Positions 62,944-64,000 of a DNA stretch of 64,000 bases are shown here, piece by piece. Both the position numbers and the translations under genes were made by a program. The DNA is taken from NCBI GenBank assembly GCA_040507005.1, contig JBEVVS010000103.1, positions 1-64,000 of the forward strand. The letters run 5' to 3'. This DNA comes from Thiodiazotropha sp040507005. GTDB lineage: Bacteria; Pseudomonadota; Gammaproteobacteria; Chromatiales; Chromatiaceae. The notes under the pieces are model-generated. The model ran no database searches. It was given only the letters and a program-made list of their open reading frames with translations, and had not been told where the DNA came from. Each line of letters starts with the position of its first letter. Position 1 is the first letter of the stretch.

Positions 62944-63573
62944 TCAGGTGATTGCACTGTTAATTGGAACATCACCCTTGTACAGCTCATATATCTTGTT
63001 TATACAGGATCTATTTTGCAGTACTCGCACTATGACTTTTGCTGTATCCAGCCTGGAAATAGTCTGCATCTCCTCTTCTGTTGGTCGTTTAGTGGTGATC
63101 AGGCCGCCACCTTCATCATCCGTCAAGCGGCCTGGTCTCAATATTGTGTAAGGTACCCCAGACTTTTCAAGATATTCATCTGCAAAGCATTTAGCCACTA
63201 AATAGGGTTTGATTGCCGATGGGCCATGGTCAGGATTATCCGCTCCCCTGGAACTTACCATGACAAAATGCTGTATGTTGTGTTGAATTGAATAATCGAT
63301 AGCCTTTCGTGCGCCCCACAGGTCAATCAGCAAGGTCTTATCTAGCCCGGTGCTTGCCCCTGAACCGGCAGAGAATATCACTCTGTTGCAATTTTTAAAG
63401 GCGTATTCAAATTCGTCCTCGAGATTGGCTTGCAATACCTCGACGCCCTTTATCTTTGGCAACTTATGGCTGTCCCTAACCATTGCAACAATGTGAATGC
63501 CTGAGTCAGCCAACATAGGCAGAAGCTGCTTGCCTATCTTTCCACTGCTGCCAATGACTAAAGTTCTGTTCAT
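62944..63573 (-). CDS. NAD(P)-binding atypical SDR oxidoreductase
   Basis: The product has 209 residues. It starts with a Rossmann nucleotide-binding loop (NRTLVIGSSGKIGKQLLPML; G-x-x-G-x-x-G) and continues with VIFSAGSG, VMVSSRGAD and YTILRPGRLTDDEG, the order of the atypical short-chain dehydrogenase family (NmrA/YhfK-like). The catalytic Tyr-x-x-x-Lys is replaced by the weaker YLVAKCFADEYL, as in this group. It probably senses or uses NAD(P)H; no substrate can be given. Confidence 0.85.
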   Translation of the reverse strand: MNRTLVIGSSGKIGKQLLPMLADSGIHIVAMVRDSHKLPKIKGVEVLQANLEDEFEYAFKNCNRVIFSAGSGASTGLDKTLLIDLWGARKAIDYSIQHNIQHFVMVSSRGADNPDHGPSAIKPYLVAKCFADEYLEKSGVPYTILRPGRLTDDEGGGLITTKRPTEEEMQTISRLDTAKVIVRVLQNRSCINKIYELYKGDVPINSAIT

Positions 63574-63687
63574 AATATTTCTTCGGTTGTTTTACCTTTT
63601 GTATGCTTCTGTCATGATTTTATGACCAGTTAATGTCTTTTACAGCTGTTTTCTTTAGGGCGTCGGCTGCCTGAATTATTTAAAAGA

Positions 63688-64000
63688 TTAAGCTCGATAC
63701 TCATTAACTTTTGACATTACCCTGGTCCATTCAGAGCAATAAAATCGTTTGATTGGGTTGAGCTTCCAAGAAAGGTAAAGATTAAATCGGCTTTTTTCCA
63801 AGACTCGTTCTGCAACATACTCATCATCCCAGCCGGTCCAATTGCCGGCCATTGAGAAAAGATTAGCAGCAAAAGCAGGCCATACCTCACTGAACATTAT
63901 CTTATCTAGTTCTTTACAGGTGTATTTTGATTGTGCGCAAACATTTGCAATATGGTCCAGATCATTATCACTTAGCTCATTATCTATATAAAATCTTGAA
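63688..64000 (-). CDS. Partial hypothetical protein at the right edge
   Basis: The frame runs open from the right edge to a stop at 63690-63688 and gives at least 103 residues. Internal ATGs such as 63897 are probably not the start. The visible part reads NELSDNDLDHIANVCAQSKY and then IMFSEVWPAFAANLFSMAGN with WTGWDDEYVAERVLEKSRF. The E-V-x-P-A-x-x-x-N-L-F-x-x-A-G-x-W-x-G motif resembles the DUF7079 group as I remember it. No function is known to me. Confidence 0.6.
   Translation of the reverse strand, partial: SRFYIDNELSDNDLDHIANVCAQSKYTCKELDKIMFSEVWPAFAANLFSMAGNWTGWDDEYVAERVLEKSRFNLYLSWKLNPIKRFYCSEWTRVMSKVNEYRA

Noticed and set aside
1..64000. tRNA, rRNA, integrase or complete insertion sequence
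   Set aside because: I looked for conserved cloverleaf, rRNA and transposase signatures on both strands and saw none that I could support.

Overview
The window reads as chromosomal DNA of a gammaproteobacterium. HemN, PrmB, HrpA, IscR, YchJ, a three-subunit transhydrogenase, RecCBD and a full-length ATP sulfurylase are all of gammaproteobacterial type. A dissimilatory-type sulfate adenylyltransferase beside a type II secretion operon and an XrtA/PEP-CTERM regulatory block suggests a sulfur-oxidising lineage such as the Sedimenticola / Ca. Thiodiazotropha group. That placement is inference from gene content; no rRNA gene is present to prove it.

Layout. (1) 1-790: a scar zone with the start of a small minus-strand gene, the C-terminal stump of an HTH regulator, and the 3' stump of a repeat-module gene. 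(2) 790-7419: two large secreted proteins. One has four copies of a cysteine/tryptophan module, a PEEPA linker and a large C-terminal domain. The other has a clan-A (GH39-like) glycoside hydrolase core, calcium-binding repeats and two copies of a 181-residue domain. (3) 7420-10880: an AT-rich accessory stretch with a diguanylate cyclase, small unknown ORFs and several strong inverted repeats in the gaps. (4) 10885-16309: housekeeping genes (SRAP/YedK, COG3146 acyltransferase, iscR, prmB, a conserved 105-aa protein, hemN). (5) 16363-27243, minus strand: type II secretion genes gspGHIJKLMN then gspDEF and a Sel1-type lipoprotein; gspC and the prepilin peptidase are not here. (6) 27562-35558: prsK-prsR-prsT, a Wza-like export lipoprotein and a tyrosine autokinase, i.e. 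part of an XrtA/PEP-CTERM exopolysaccharide locus without exosortase or chain-length determinant. (7) 36079-48871: pntAA-pntAB-pntB, hrpA, a candidate structured RNA with a strong terminator, ychJ, a lytic transglycosylase, PilZ and DUF1631 proteins, a small conserved protein and an HDOD protein. (8) 48980-57535: recC-recB-recD with overlapping ends. (9) 57857-59044: sat, closed by a strong terminator. (10) 59116-64000, minus strand: small accessory genes (membrane protein, GNAT, truncated VOC gene, a TIR-like membrane protein, a DUF2314-like protein, a nucleotide-binding oxidoreductase, and a partial gene at the edge).

How parts may work together (inference): the two large signal-peptide proteins are plausible cargo for the type II secretion system 10 kb away. 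PrsK/PrsR would control a sigma-54-dependent envelope and exopolysaccharide programme. The diguanylate cyclase, the PilZ protein and the HDOD protein add cyclic-di-GMP-type control. Sat would release ATP and sulfate from APS as the last step of sulfite oxidation.
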